IMG/VR virus record: IMGVR_UViG_3300045911_000239
Location: 1 to 20,117 of that record
Source: a virus
Reading direction: 5' to 3' (one strand)
DNA length: 20,117 bases
Of this stretch, positions 13,363-20,117 are shown in pieces. Position 1 is the stretch's first letter, and the number at the start of each line of letters is the position of its first letter. A program made the position numbers and the translations under genes. Under the pieces are notes generated by a model. It was not told where the DNA came from. It was given only the letters and a program-made list of their open reading frames with translations, and ran no database searches.

Positions 13363-14151
13363 ATGACTGAAAAAAGCCAAAAAATAAAAGATTCATTTGA
13401 AAGATATAAGAAAATGAAACCGCTTTTCAGGCAAAAGCGAAGAGGCAGACCTAACTATTGTATGCCATTTCAAGATGCGCGAAAGATTGTACGTAAAGAA
13501 GCTTTATCTTCTGTTAGTGACTATATCTCTTGGTGGAAAATCAATAGACCTTCTAGAATCCCTAAAAGACCTGATAGAACATATCATAAAGAATTTATAT
13601 CATGGGGAGATTTCTTAGGGGTTAATAATGAATTTGTTTTTAAAAGACAAACATATTTACCATACGATCAAGCCAAAAATTTATTAAAAAAATTAAATAT
13701 AAAAAGTATTGAGGATTGGCGTAATATTTGTAGAGAAAATAAAATTCCAAAGGGTATTCCCAGAAGACCTGATAATGTATATGGTAAGCGAGGCGAATGG
13801 GTTTCGTGGAGAGACTTTTTAGGTTATAGTATTGACAGTAAAATTGATTTTGCAAAAACAAACAAATCACTATTGACAATGGTAAAGTATCCAGATAGAC
13901 CAAATAATATTATTACAATATTGACACTTAATGAAATTAACTTTAGGCAACTTAAAGAAGATGTTTTAATGACCGGTGGTAAGATAATAAAAACCTATAT
14001 TGTTAACATGAATGGAATTTGGAAGGATGAACTTAGGAAATATTGCTCACCTTATAACACAGGATTTACAAACGAATATATTGTTCATGATGCGATAGGC
14101 TTATTCGAGTTTTTTAGAGATAATTGTTCCGAGTACGAGTCTGTGCTTTGA
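13363..14151 (+). CDS. PHINT-repeat (phage-integrase repeat unit) protein
   Basis: This 262-residue protein has two copies of a repeat of about 65 residues. Each has a helix (FQDARKIVRKEAL; YDQAKNLLKKLN), an SxxDYxxWW / SIEDWRNIC element, IPKRPDRTYHKEF / IPRRPDNVYGKRG and a WGDFLG / WRDFLG end. This matches the phage-integrase repeat unit (PHINT/INT_rpt). That repeat normally lies next to tyrosine recombinase domains or stands alone in marine bacteria and phages. No recombinase domain is present. The N-terminus is basic (PLFRQKRRGRPN, with an AT-hook-like RGRP), so DNA binding is plausible. The last 110 residues are unrecognised. It has no clear ribosome site. Its 3' end overlaps the convergent Nudix gene by 38 nt. 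Confidence 0.75.
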   Translation: MTEKSQKIKDSFERYKKMKPLFRQKRRGRPNYCMPFQDARKIVRKEALSSVSDYISWWKINRPSRIPKRPDRTYHKEFISWGDFLGVNNEFVFKRQTYLPYDQAKNLLKKLNIKSIEDWRNICRENKIPKGIPRRPDNVYGKRGEWVSWRDFLGYSIDSKIDFAKTNKSLLTMVKYPDRPNNIITILTLNEINFRQLKEDVLMTGGKIIKTYIVNMNGIWKDELRKYCSPYNTGFTNEYIVHDAIGLFEFFRDNCSEYESVL

Positions 14152-14539
14152 TTATATTTTCAGCAACTTCAAGTACCGGGATATGTATCCCCCTGCCAAT
14201 CTCTTTAAACTCGGAATAACTTAACCACTTGGTTTCCCCAGTTTCAAATGTGAAATTTGAAAATTTCTGTGGATTTCGGATTTTCGCAATGTAGATGTAA
14301 GTTCGACCTAAAAATTCGCCTAAGAAATCTAATTTTATTATATTTTCTTCTAATAACCCCAGTTCTTCAAATCCTTCTCTTAGAGCAGCTTGTTTTGGAT
14401 TTTCATATTTTTCTATCCTACCCTTTGCGATCTGAAAGCGATCACCGCCATAAACTGGAGACGATGGTTTCATTAAATAATATTTTATAGTATTATCTTC
14501 TATGTAATAAGGTAAAATACCTGCTCTGTATATCTTCAT
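14114..14539 (-). CDS. Nudix hydrolase
   Basis: This 141-residue protein has a complete Nudix box, G40-x5-E46-x7-R54-E55-x2-E58-E59-x-G61, reading GRIEKYENPKQAALREGFEE then LGL. Family members hydrolyse nucleoside diphosphates linked to another group; T4 NudE, for example, acts on ADP-ribose, Ap3A and FADH2. It could tune nucleotide or NAD-derived signals during infection, but the substrate cannot be read from sequence. It is read opposite to both neighbours. A possible host-type -10 TATAAT (minus, 14556-14551) lies 11 nt before the ATG, and no late octamer is present, so it is perhaps expressed early. Confidence 0.92.
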   Translation of the reverse strand: MKIYRAGILPYYIEDNTIKYYLMKPSSPVYGGDRFQIAKGRIEKYENPKQAALREGFEELGLLEENIIKLDFLGEFLGRTYIYIAKIRNPQKFSNFTFETGETKWLSYSEFKEIGRGIHIPVLEVAENIIKAQTRTRNNYL

Positions 14540-14550
14540 ATTAATTATGT

Positions 14551-14556
14551 ATTATA
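14551..14556 (-). promoter_or_regulatory. Candidate -10 box TATAAT for the Nudix gene
   Basis: A perfect sigma70-type TATAAT on the minus strand lies 11 nt before ATG 14539. I see no convincing -35 box or MotA box at the usual distance, so this is tentative. Confidence 0.35.
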
Positions 14557-14580
14557 CTGCGCTCACGAAAAATTTTATAT

Positions 14581-14588
14581 TCTAAATA
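14581..14588 (+). promoter_or_regulatory. Candidate late promoter TCTAAATA
   Basis: Matches seven of eight bases of TATAAATA. The expected start near 14594 gives a leader of about 21 nt with AGGAG (14603-14607) 7 nt before ATG 14615. Weaker than the other octamers in the window. Confidence 0.45.
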
Positions 14589-14614
14589 ATTTTAGATTGT
14601 ATAGGAGAAAAAAT

Positions 14615-15055
14615 ATGAATAACAATCAAAAATATAACCATGTTAGATTTTTAAAGGTTGGAAAATCTACAATGGCCGAGGAAGTTTTAATTTTAGCAGA
14701 AGATGCAAATAATGTCTATTTCATTCGCACAAACGAATTGGATGAAATTGATAGAATAAGGATGGCATCTATTTTAGATAAAAGAAACGCATCACACTAC
14801 CCGTTATGGGACTTATTAGACCAGACAACTCTCGGGAACGGAAAGAATGCACTTGAATATTTCCATCAGTTGGCTTATGTGCAAAACTCCGAGGGCGAAC
14901 TCAGCCGTCCGGGTAAAGCATTTGGTGTCGGTGTTAGAAACAGAATACAACAGTCTACACAGGCTACGAGTGCAGAGGCAGTTAATGTATTAGAAGCCGC
15001 AGAAGAAGTTGCACGTCGCCGACCGGGTAGACCTCCGAAGACAAACAACGCTTAA
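14615..15055 (+). CDS. Hypothetical protein with C-terminal AT-hook
   Basis: This 146-residue protein starts at ATG 14615 (MNNNQKYNHVRFLKVGKSTM), set by AGGAG 7 nt upstream. A TTG in frame at 14597 lies before the ribosome site and is rejected. The body has a small strand-rich N-terminal part (EEVLILAEDANNVYFIRT) and a helical middle (PLWDLLDQTTLGNGKNALEYF) that recalls small proteins common in marine T4-like phages. The C-terminus (ARRRPGRPPKTNNA) has the R-G-R-P-like core of an AT-hook, which binds the minor groove of AT-rich DNA. A late or DNA-associated role is likely, exact function unknown. A terminator follows. Confidence 0.7.
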   Translation: MNNNQKYNHVRFLKVGKSTMAEEVLILAEDANNVYFIRTNELDEIDRIRMASILDKRNASHYPLWDLLDQTTLGNGKNALEYFHQLAYVQNSEGELSRPGKAFGVGVRNRIQQSTQATSAEAVNVLEAAEEVARRRPGRPPKTNNA

Positions 15056-15062
15056 AATGATC

Positions 15063-15070
15063 TATAAATA
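15063..15070 (+). promoter_or_regulatory. Late promoter TATAAATA before the glycan cassette
   Basis: A perfect late octamer 8 nt after the stop of the AT-hook gene. Its last base is the first base of a terminator stem, so any transcript starting at about 15076 begins inside the hairpin and cannot form it whole. The glycosyltransferase ATG is at 15113 after AAGGA. Confidence 0.7.
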
Positions 15071-15097
15071 AGGGGGAGACAATCCCCCTTAATTTTT
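15070..15097 (+). terminator. Rho-independent terminator
   Basis: AAGGGGGA (15070-15077) pairs with TCCCCCTT (15083-15090) across a GACAA loop and is followed by AATTTTT. It ends transcription from the AT-hook gene, while the overlapping late promoter restarts it for the cassette. Confidence 0.85.
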
Positions 15098-15112
15098 ATA
15101 AAGGAAAAAAAA

Positions 15113-16471
15113 ATGAATACAATATTTGTTCAGATAGCAAGTTATCGTGACCCTCAATTGATACCAACTCTTAATGATATGTTACAGAATGCCGATCATC
15201 CTGAAAATTTACACATAGGAATATGTTGGCAACATGGAGATGATGAGCCTACCGATATCTTTTTAGATAATGAAATAACTATATTAGATTTTTATGAAAA
15301 ATCTGGATTTAATGTTTTAAAGGCAGAAAAGAAAGGTGCAAAATTTTCTATAATTGATGTCCATTATCATAAGACTAATGGTGCTTGCTGGGCAAGAAAT
15401 GCAATACAACAATTATATGCAAAAGAAAAGTATACTTTGCAGTTAGACTCACACCATAGATTTGCAAAGGGATGGGACACCACACTCATAAACATGTTAG
15501 AGGGATTAAGAACTCAAAGTGAGAAACCTTTACTTACTGCATATGTACCATCATTTGATCCTGATAATGACCCGCAAGGTAGAGTTATGCAGCCTTGGCA
15601 AATGAATTTTGATAGATTTATACCAGAAGGTGCAGTGTTTTTTATACCGTCTGAAATACCAAACTGGAGACAATTAAATGGGCCGATACGTGCAAGGTTC
15701 TATTCGGCACATTTTTGCTTCGCTGACGGTTCTTTCGCTGAAGAAGTACAACATGATCCTGAATATTTCTTTCATGGAGAAGAAATTTCAATATCAGCTA
15801 GAGCATTTACACACGGATACGATTTATATCATCCACATATACCTATAGTTTGGCACGAATATACTAGAAAGGGTAGAACTAAAGTTTGGGATGACCACAC
15901 CGAAGCACAAAAAAATAAAGGTAGAATTAATTTACATTGGTTAGAAAGAAATAACATATGCCATAGAAGAAATAGAATATTATTTGGTATGGATGGAGAA
16001 GACCAAAATAGTATAGATTTTGGAAAATATGGTTTTGGTAGTAAAAGAACTCTTAAAGAATATGAAGAATACGCTGGTATAAGTTTTAAATATAGAGGTG
16101 TTCAACAAAAAACTTTGGATAAAATTGATCCAGTTTGGCCTTTACAAACCTCTTATGCAAGTGAAGAAGATTGGAAGAATACTCTAGTTGGCTCCCATGA
16201 TATAAGAATATGCTTCCACAAGAGTGAGTTGGGTGAGTTAGTAAATGATTTTGATTTCTGGTATGTAGGCGCACATAATGCGGAAGGAAAAGAAATTTTT
16301 AGAAAAGATTTAACACAACCAGACATCAATAATTATTTACAAAATGATTTTATTGATTATAGATTTATATTTTTATCAAATGAGAAACCGGCTACATACA
16401 CAATTTGGACACATAGTACTAGTAAGGGCTGGATGTTCAAATTGGATAAACCTGTCCCGCCACATGGATGA
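15113..16471 (+). CDS. GlcNAc-type glycosyltransferase (GT60-like)
   Basis: This 452-residue protein has an N-terminal domain (about 1-285) that fits the Glycosyltransferase (GlcNAc) family related to Skp1 GlcNAc-transferase. Landmarks are IFVQIASYRDPQLIPTL, HIGICWQHGDDEP, NGACWARNAIQQLY, LQLDSHHRFAKGWD (D112-x-H, the DxD-like metal site) and FFHGEEISISARAFTHGYDL. These enzymes are GT-A-fold transferases using sugar nucleotides. The last 120 residues or so are a separate, unrecognised, mostly beta domain (IRICFHKSELGELVNDFDFW onward). AAGGA 7 nt before the ATG and the late promoter mark it as first gene of the cassette. The acceptor may be LPS, a capsid or tail protein, or DNA; sequence does not say. 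Confidence 0.85.
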   Translation: MNTIFVQIASYRDPQLIPTLNDMLQNADHPENLHIGICWQHGDDEPTDIFLDNEITILDFYEKSGFNVLKAEKKGAKFSIIDVHYHKTNGACWARNAIQQLYAKEKYTLQLDSHHRFAKGWDTTLINMLEGLRTQSEKPLLTAYVPSFDPDNDPQGRVMQPWQMNFDRFIPEGAVFFIPSEIPNWRQLNGPIRARFYSAHFCFADGSFAEEVQHDPEYFFHGEEISISARAFTHGYDLYHPHIPIVWHEYTRKGRTKVWDDHTEAQKNKGRINLHWLERNNICHRRNRILFGMDGEDQNSIDFGKYGFGSKRTLKEYEEYAGISFKYRGVQQKTLDKIDPVWPLQTSYASEEDWKNTLVGSHDIRICFHKSELGELVNDFDFWYVGAHNAEGKEIFRKDLTQPDINNYLQNDFIDYRFIFLSNEKPATYTIWTHSTSKGWMFKLDKPVPPHG

Positions 16472-17118
16472 AAATATCTAAAAAAACCATTGAGAAGTGG
16501 GTACCATATTCAGAGTATAATGTAAAAAATTTGGTGCTATACACTTTACAAATTTTGCCACAAACCCAAGTTACCATTATGGATATTGGTAGCAATATCG
16601 GGAGCTTTGTTAAGTGTATTAATGATAAAATTACAGTTAGAGATGCAGTATTGATTGAACCTATAAGAGAGTTGTTGCATTTTTCAAAAACATATACAAA
16701 TCCTAATTTTAAATTTGAACAAGTTGCCTTATCTAATTATAATAAAACTGTTGATTTTTATATCTCTAATACTTGGAATCTTGGAGTGAATAAAATTTTA
16801 GATAATACTAATGTTTCAACAAGAAAAATAAAAGTTGAAAAATTCAATGACAATCTTGCAATTAAATATAAAGATTTTCATCCAACTATAATAAAGATAG
16901 ATGTTGAAGGGGAAGAATTTAAGGTGCTTGAACATACACTAGAGTACATTAAAACCCGAAATCTTAGACCTCTTATAATCATAGAAGTTATCAAAAGTCA
17001 ATGCCAAGATGATATTAAAAATTTCTATGCTTCACTTGGCGATGGCTATAAAATAGTAGATAAATACGCAAGTGATTCTTGCGACCTATTTTTTGTCCCA
17101 AAGGAATATAATGTTTAA
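16468..17118 (+). CDS. FkbM-family methyltransferase
   Basis: This 216-residue SAM-dependent methyltransferase has motif I IMDIGSNIGSFVKCI (D39), motif II AVLIEPIRELL, the FEQVALSNYNKTVDFY block and IKIDVEGEEFKVLEH (D145, E147), all characteristic of FkbM. FkbM enzymes mostly O-methylate hydroxyls of sugars or polyketides, so it would methylate the sugar product of this cassette. The start overlaps the glycosyltransferase stop by ATGA, with no Shine-Dalgarno of its own, so translation is coupled. Its end overlaps the carbamoyltransferase by 8 nt. Confidence 0.88.
   Translation: MKISKKTIEKWVPYSEYNVKNLVLYTLQILPQTQVTIMDIGSNIGSFVKCINDKITVRDAVLIEPIRELLHFSKTYTNPNFKFEQVALSNYNKTVDFYISNTWNLGVNKILDNTNVSTRKIKVEKFNDNLAIKYKDFHPTIIKIDVEGEEFKVLEHTLEYIKTRNLRPLIIIEVIKSQCQDDIKNFYASLGDGYKIVDKYASDSCDLFFVPKEYNV
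17059..17066 (+). promoter_or_regulatory. Candidate internal late promoter GATAAATA
   Basis: Inside the FkbM coding sequence, 44 nt before the carbamoyltransferase ATG at 17111. It matches the NATAAATA form used elsewhere here. It may simply be coding sequence. Confidence 0.35.
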
Positions 17119-19423
17119 TATAAAAGATGAAGACAAATTAATCATTTCCATATACGGCTCTCACAATGCATCTGTTGTAATGTATTATAAGGGAGAATAT
17201 ACTGTCGTAGAAGTTGAAAGATGGTTAAATTTAAAAAATGCAGGCTTAACCTTGTATTATCCATGCCAACAACCACAAATAGTATTTGATGAAATAATAA
17301 ATTATTTGTTAAATAAATCTGGTAGAACACACGTTGATGTTTTATTATTAAACTATGCAGATTATTTAGATTTTAAATTTGTATACAAAGAGAAGATTGG
17401 ATTCGATCATCATACTGCTCATGCTGCAACGGCATTTTATCAATCACCATATGAAGAAATGTTAGTATTTACATATGATGGTGGTGGCAATGGTGGCTAT
17501 TTTAATGTATATACTGCATCAAGACGAGATGGTATTAAATTAATCAATAATTTAGATTATGATCTAGGTTATCCTTATATGCTTTTGGCTGATCATTTAG
17601 AAGATATAAGAAAAGAACCTTTAAATATTGGTAATTTAGTATATGCTGGAAAATTAATGGGCCTTTGCTCTTATGGTAAAGTTAGAGAAGACTGGTTGCC
17701 ACATTTTGAAAATTATTACCAGAAATTTAAATACACCGGCGATGCATTCTTCGGTGGTAATGAAATCCGCCCACAAGCATTAAAACAACTATTTGAAAAA
17801 ATAAATTTAGAATTTGATTTAAACACAACACGCTTTTCAGGTCAAATAGCATGGGATATTGCTGCAACTACTCAAAGAGCATTTGAAAATGAATTTCTAA
17901 GGCACGCACAGCCGTATATCGACAAGTTTCCAGACCTTCCTATCGGATTAGCTGGTGGATGCGCATTAAACGTTCTATTAAATAAGCGAATATTAGATAA
18001 CAAAAAGGATAAAAAAGTTTTTGTTCCGCCGAACACTAATGACTGCGGTATAGCTGCGGGTGGTGTTTTGTGGTATTTAAAACCTCAAAAACAAGTGGAT
18101 TTGACTTATTCCGGCTTGCCGATTTTAGATGCAGATAATTTAGGTTATCTTATTAACAAATATTATTTGGAAGTTTTCGAAAATGTAACTTTAGATGAGC
18201 TAGCAATTTATTTAAACGATGGACATATCGTTGGAATTATCCAAGGAAATTCTGAACATGGGAGTAGAGCTTTAGGTAATCGAAGTATTTTATGTGATCC
18301 TCGTAGTGGGATGAAAGATATTTTAAATAATAAAGTAAAAAAGAGAGAATGGTATAGGCCATTCGCGCCTATGGTCAGATTGGAGGATGCACCAACATAC
18401 TTTGATATTCCAGAAGGCGTAGAATCTCGCCACATGGTTTTTGTTGCAAATGTTAGAGATGAGTGGGCCGATAGACTGGCATCTGTAAGACATGAAGATG
18501 GAACTGGAAGATTGCAAACAATTACAAAAACTCAGAATCCATTAATATATGATCTTCTTGGAAAATTCGGAAACTTATCTGGACACAGCGTTTTGCTTAA
18601 TACTTCGTTTAATATAAACGGAAAACCTATTTTAACAAGATTAGATGACGCCTTTAAACTTCTGAAAGAATCAGATTTGGACGCTGTGTATTACGATGGG
18701 AAGATGTTCTTCAAGCACAACACTTCCAAGAATTTTTCAATTATACGAAAAAATAAAATAACATCAAAGATAAACAAAGATACAACATCTGTTTTATATT
18801 ATTTTAACACAGAAGTTCCAGATAATATCATAAAGACTGCTGAAAAATATATAAAAAATATAAGCAAGAAAATAGTTTTCATGATTAACCATGAGATTTA
18901 TGATAAATTTAAAAAGTATGAATCTGAAAATGTAAAAGTGCATCTAGTTACAGAAGGTAGAAAGTATTTCATGAGTCAAATTTACAACCGTGAAGTTAAC
19001 TTAACTAAGATGAGTGAATTAATAAAGTGTCTATGGTTCAAAGAACTTATAAGAGAAAATGTTTTTAATAATCAAAACCATATCTTTATAAACTTAGATT
19101 CTAACAATATAAAACTAAAGCATATTTTTAAAGCACTAGAAGCTGACACGCATACGACTGTTTATGCGACAGGGTATTTAAGAAAGGAAGAAAACAGAGT
19201 CTATGGTGAGGATTTCTTAAAAAAGAGATACAATAAAAAACCAGAATATTCTATGAACTTAGATATTTTGTATGGAGATAATGACGATTTGATTATTATA
19301 TCGAATCTGTATGAAGCATATTTGATTGGAGGTTTCCAAGAAGGGAAAATTGGTGTAGAAGCAGATTATCTAGACTTCCCGATGTTAGAAAATGAAAAGA
19401 TTAAAATACATAGAGTTGATTGA
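17111..19423 (+). CDS. Carbamoyltransferase fused to a glycosyltransferase-like domain
   Basis: This is a 770-residue protein. Residues 1-535 are a NodU/CmcH/TobZ-type O-carbamoyltransferase. The N-terminal Kae1-like part has FDHHTAHAATAFYQSPYEEM (H100, H101, H104) and VFTYDGGGNGGYF. The C-terminal part has GNSEHGSRALGNRSILCDPR, NNKVKKREWYRPFAPMV and LLNTSFNINGKPI. Such enzymes move carbamoyl from carbamoyl phosphate through carbamoyl-AMP to a sugar hydroxyl. Residues about 540-770 are extra. ELIKCLWFKELIRENVFNNQ then HIFINLDSN resembles the YNPLVFSKQFML...FNTKYYLWIDAG part of the next gene, so it is perhaps a diverged HtrL/YibB-like domain. I chose ATG 17111 (AAGGA 6 nt before) over ATG 17072, which lies within FkbM and has no ribosome site. 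Confidence 0.88.
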   Translation: MFNIKDEDKLIISIYGSHNASVVMYYKGEYTVVEVERWLNLKNAGLTLYYPCQQPQIVFDEIINYLLNKSGRTHVDVLLLNYADYLDFKFVYKEKIGFDHHTAHAATAFYQSPYEEMLVFTYDGGGNGGYFNVYTASRRDGIKLINNLDYDLGYPYMLLADHLEDIRKEPLNIGNLVYAGKLMGLCSYGKVREDWLPHFENYYQKFKYTGDAFFGGNEIRPQALKQLFEKINLEFDLNTTRFSGQIAWDIAATTQRAFENEFLRHAQPYIDKFPDLPIGLAGGCALNVLLNKRILDNKKDKKVFVPPNTNDCGIAAGGVLWYLKPQKQVDLTYSGLPILDADNLGYLINKYYLEVFENVTLDELAIYLNDGHIVGIIQGNSEHGSRALGNRSILCDPRSGMKDILNNKVKKREWYRPFAPMVRLEDAPTYFDIPEGVESRHMVFVANVRDEWADRLASVRHEDGTGRLQTITKTQNPLIYDLLGKFGNLSGHSVLLNTSFNINGKPILTRLDDAFKLLKESDLDAVYYDGKMFFKHNTSKNFSIIRKNKITSKINKDTTSVLYYFNTEVPDNIIKTAEKYIKNISKKIVFMINHEIYDKFKKYESENVKVHLVTEGRKYFMSQIYNREVNLTKMSELIKCLWFKELIRENVFNNQNHIFINLDSNNIKLKHIFKALEADTHTTVYATGYLRKEENRVYGEDFLKKRYNKKPEYSMNLDILYGDNDDLIIISNLYEAYLIGGFQEGKIGVEADYLDFPMLENEKIKIHRVD

Positions 19424-19425
19424 TT

Positions 19426-20117
19426 ATGGCAAGAAAAAATTTAACATTAGTAACTGGTTTATTTGATATCGGTAGAGATAAGATTCCTGAAGGATTCAGA
19501 AGACCATTTGATCATTACATTAAACACTTTATAGAATTCTTAAAGGCTACAAAAAACTATCCTTTAGTGGTGTATATCGAAGCTAAACATGAAGACATTG
19601 TATGGCAGCATAGAAGTCGTGAAAACACTGCAGTTGTAATTAAAACTTTAGATTACTTTAAGAAATTTCCATTTTTTGAGCAGGTTCAAAAAATAAGAAA
19701 TAATAAAGAGTGGAAGGAACGAGCAGCGTGGATTGTTGACAGCCCACAATCTTCAATGGAACTTTATAATCCGTTGGTCTTCAGTAAACAATTTATGTTA
19801 AATGATGCAACCCATTATAATTTCTTTAATACAAAATATTACTTGTGGATTGATGCTGGAATTACGAATACAGTGGGCGGCTTAAGTGGATATCTAGATA
19901 GAACATTCGAACAACGAGTTACTCCATATTTGAAAAAAATGTTATACTTATGTTTTCCATATGACGGGAAAATTGAAGTTCATGGTTTTAAAAAGAATAA
20001 GATGGATGAACTCGCAGGTAAGCCAACAGAATATGTTGCTAGAGGTGGTGTGTTTGGAGGTTCTAAAGAAACAATAAACCGGATCAATGAAATTTATTAT
20101 TCACTACTAAATCAAAC
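19426..20117 (+). CDS. HtrL/YibB (WlaTC)-family glycosyltransferase, partial
   Basis: The gene starts at ATG 19426, 2 nt after the carbamoyltransferase stop, and runs off the right edge with 230 residues visible. MARKNLTLVTGLFDIGRDKI, FRRPFDHYIKHFIEFL, DSPQSSMELYNPLVFSKQFM, FNTKYYLWIDAGITNT and YVARGGVFGGSKETI are typical of the HtrL/YibB family. Its members occur in LPS or capsule loci (Campylobacter WlaTC, Escherichia YibB) and are thought to be glycosyltransferases. WIDAG probably includes the metal-binding aspartate. It is the fourth gene of the surface-sugar cassette. Confidence 0.85.
   Translation, partial: MARKNLTLVTGLFDIGRDKIPEGFRRPFDHYIKHFIEFLKATKNYPLVVYIEAKHEDIVWQHRSRENTAVVIKTLDYFKKFPFFEQVQKIRNNKEWKERAAWIVDSPQSSMELYNPLVFSKQFMLNDATHYNFFNTKYYLWIDAGITNTVGGLSGYLDRTFEQRVTPYLKKMLYLCFPYDGKIEVHGFKKNKMDELAGKPTEYVARGGVFGGSKETINRINEIYYSLLNQ

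Noticed and set aside
13032-13370. Plus-strand 112-codon frame
   Set aside because: Antisense of the minus-strand membrane protein, which has sensible hydrophobic segments and a perfect late promoter.
14597-14614. Upstream TTG start for the AT-hook gene
   Set aside because: It lies before the AGGAG ribosome site, which is correctly spaced for ATG 14615.
17072-17110. Upstream ATG start for the carbamoyltransferase
   Set aside because: It lies within the FkbM gene without a ribosome site; ATG 17111 has AAGGA at proper spacing and the usual overlap.
1-20117. tRNA genes
   Set aside because: No cloverleaf with a recognisable T-loop GTTCGANTC and acceptor stem was noticed by eye; a tRNA scan would settle it.

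Overview
The window reads as a piece of a large AT-rich T4-like myovirus genome. It is compact, with genes joined by ATGA and TGATG overlaps. It carries recognisable T4-type genes: tail tube gp19, head completion gp4, family B DNA polymerase gp43, a clamp-like protein and RNase H. It also has several copies of the T4-type late promoter octamer (TATAAATA or NATAAATA). The FkbM, carbamoyltransferase, GlcNAc-type glycosyltransferase and PHINT-repeat genes suggest a marine or freshwater phage of a Gram-negative host; this host call is inference. No tRNA, integrase or CRISPR array was seen.

Layout. (1) 1-2306, minus strand: a late operon. It opens with a protein bearing a T4-like capsid-targeting N-terminus (L-x-E cleavage motif) and continues with at least four paralogous genes built from a 24-residue [15 protein letters not shown]-type repeat. 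One of these is frameshifted, and the array runs off the window edge. (2) 2401-7525, plus strand: virion genes. These are gp19, an unknown protein, a second tail-tube-fold protein, gp4, a large acidic coiled-coil protein, a small very basic protein, an unknown, and a 2OG-oxygenase-like protein that seems to lack its iron ligands. (3) 7562-8137: a secreted SleB-type cell wall hydrolase whose ribosome binding site is locked in a perfect 11-bp hairpin. (4) 8137-12993: the replication block (DsbA-like protein, gp43, clamp-like protein, a small unknown, RNase H/5' nuclease). (5) 12980-14539: an accessory stretch with mixed strands (small membrane protein, PHINT-repeat protein, Nudix hydrolase). (6) 14615-15055: a protein with a C-terminal AT-hook. 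(7) 15113 to the right edge: a glycan-type modification cassette (GT60-like glycosyltransferase, FkbM methyltransferase, carbamoyltransferase fused to an extra domain, HtrL/YibB-family glycosyltransferase, partial).

How it fits together. Late promoters precede the internal-protein/repeat operon, the tail tube gene, the gene after it, the coiled-coil gene, the membrane protein and the glycan cassette, so these are probably expressed during virion assembly and lysis. Three of these promoters sit exactly 6 nt before an ATG, which predicts leaderless or near-leaderless late mRNAs. The least ordinary parts are the repeat-protein operon headed by a putative packaged protein, the hairpin-gated lysin, the 6-nt promoter-to-ATG architecture and the carbamoyl/glycosyl cassette with its domain fusion.
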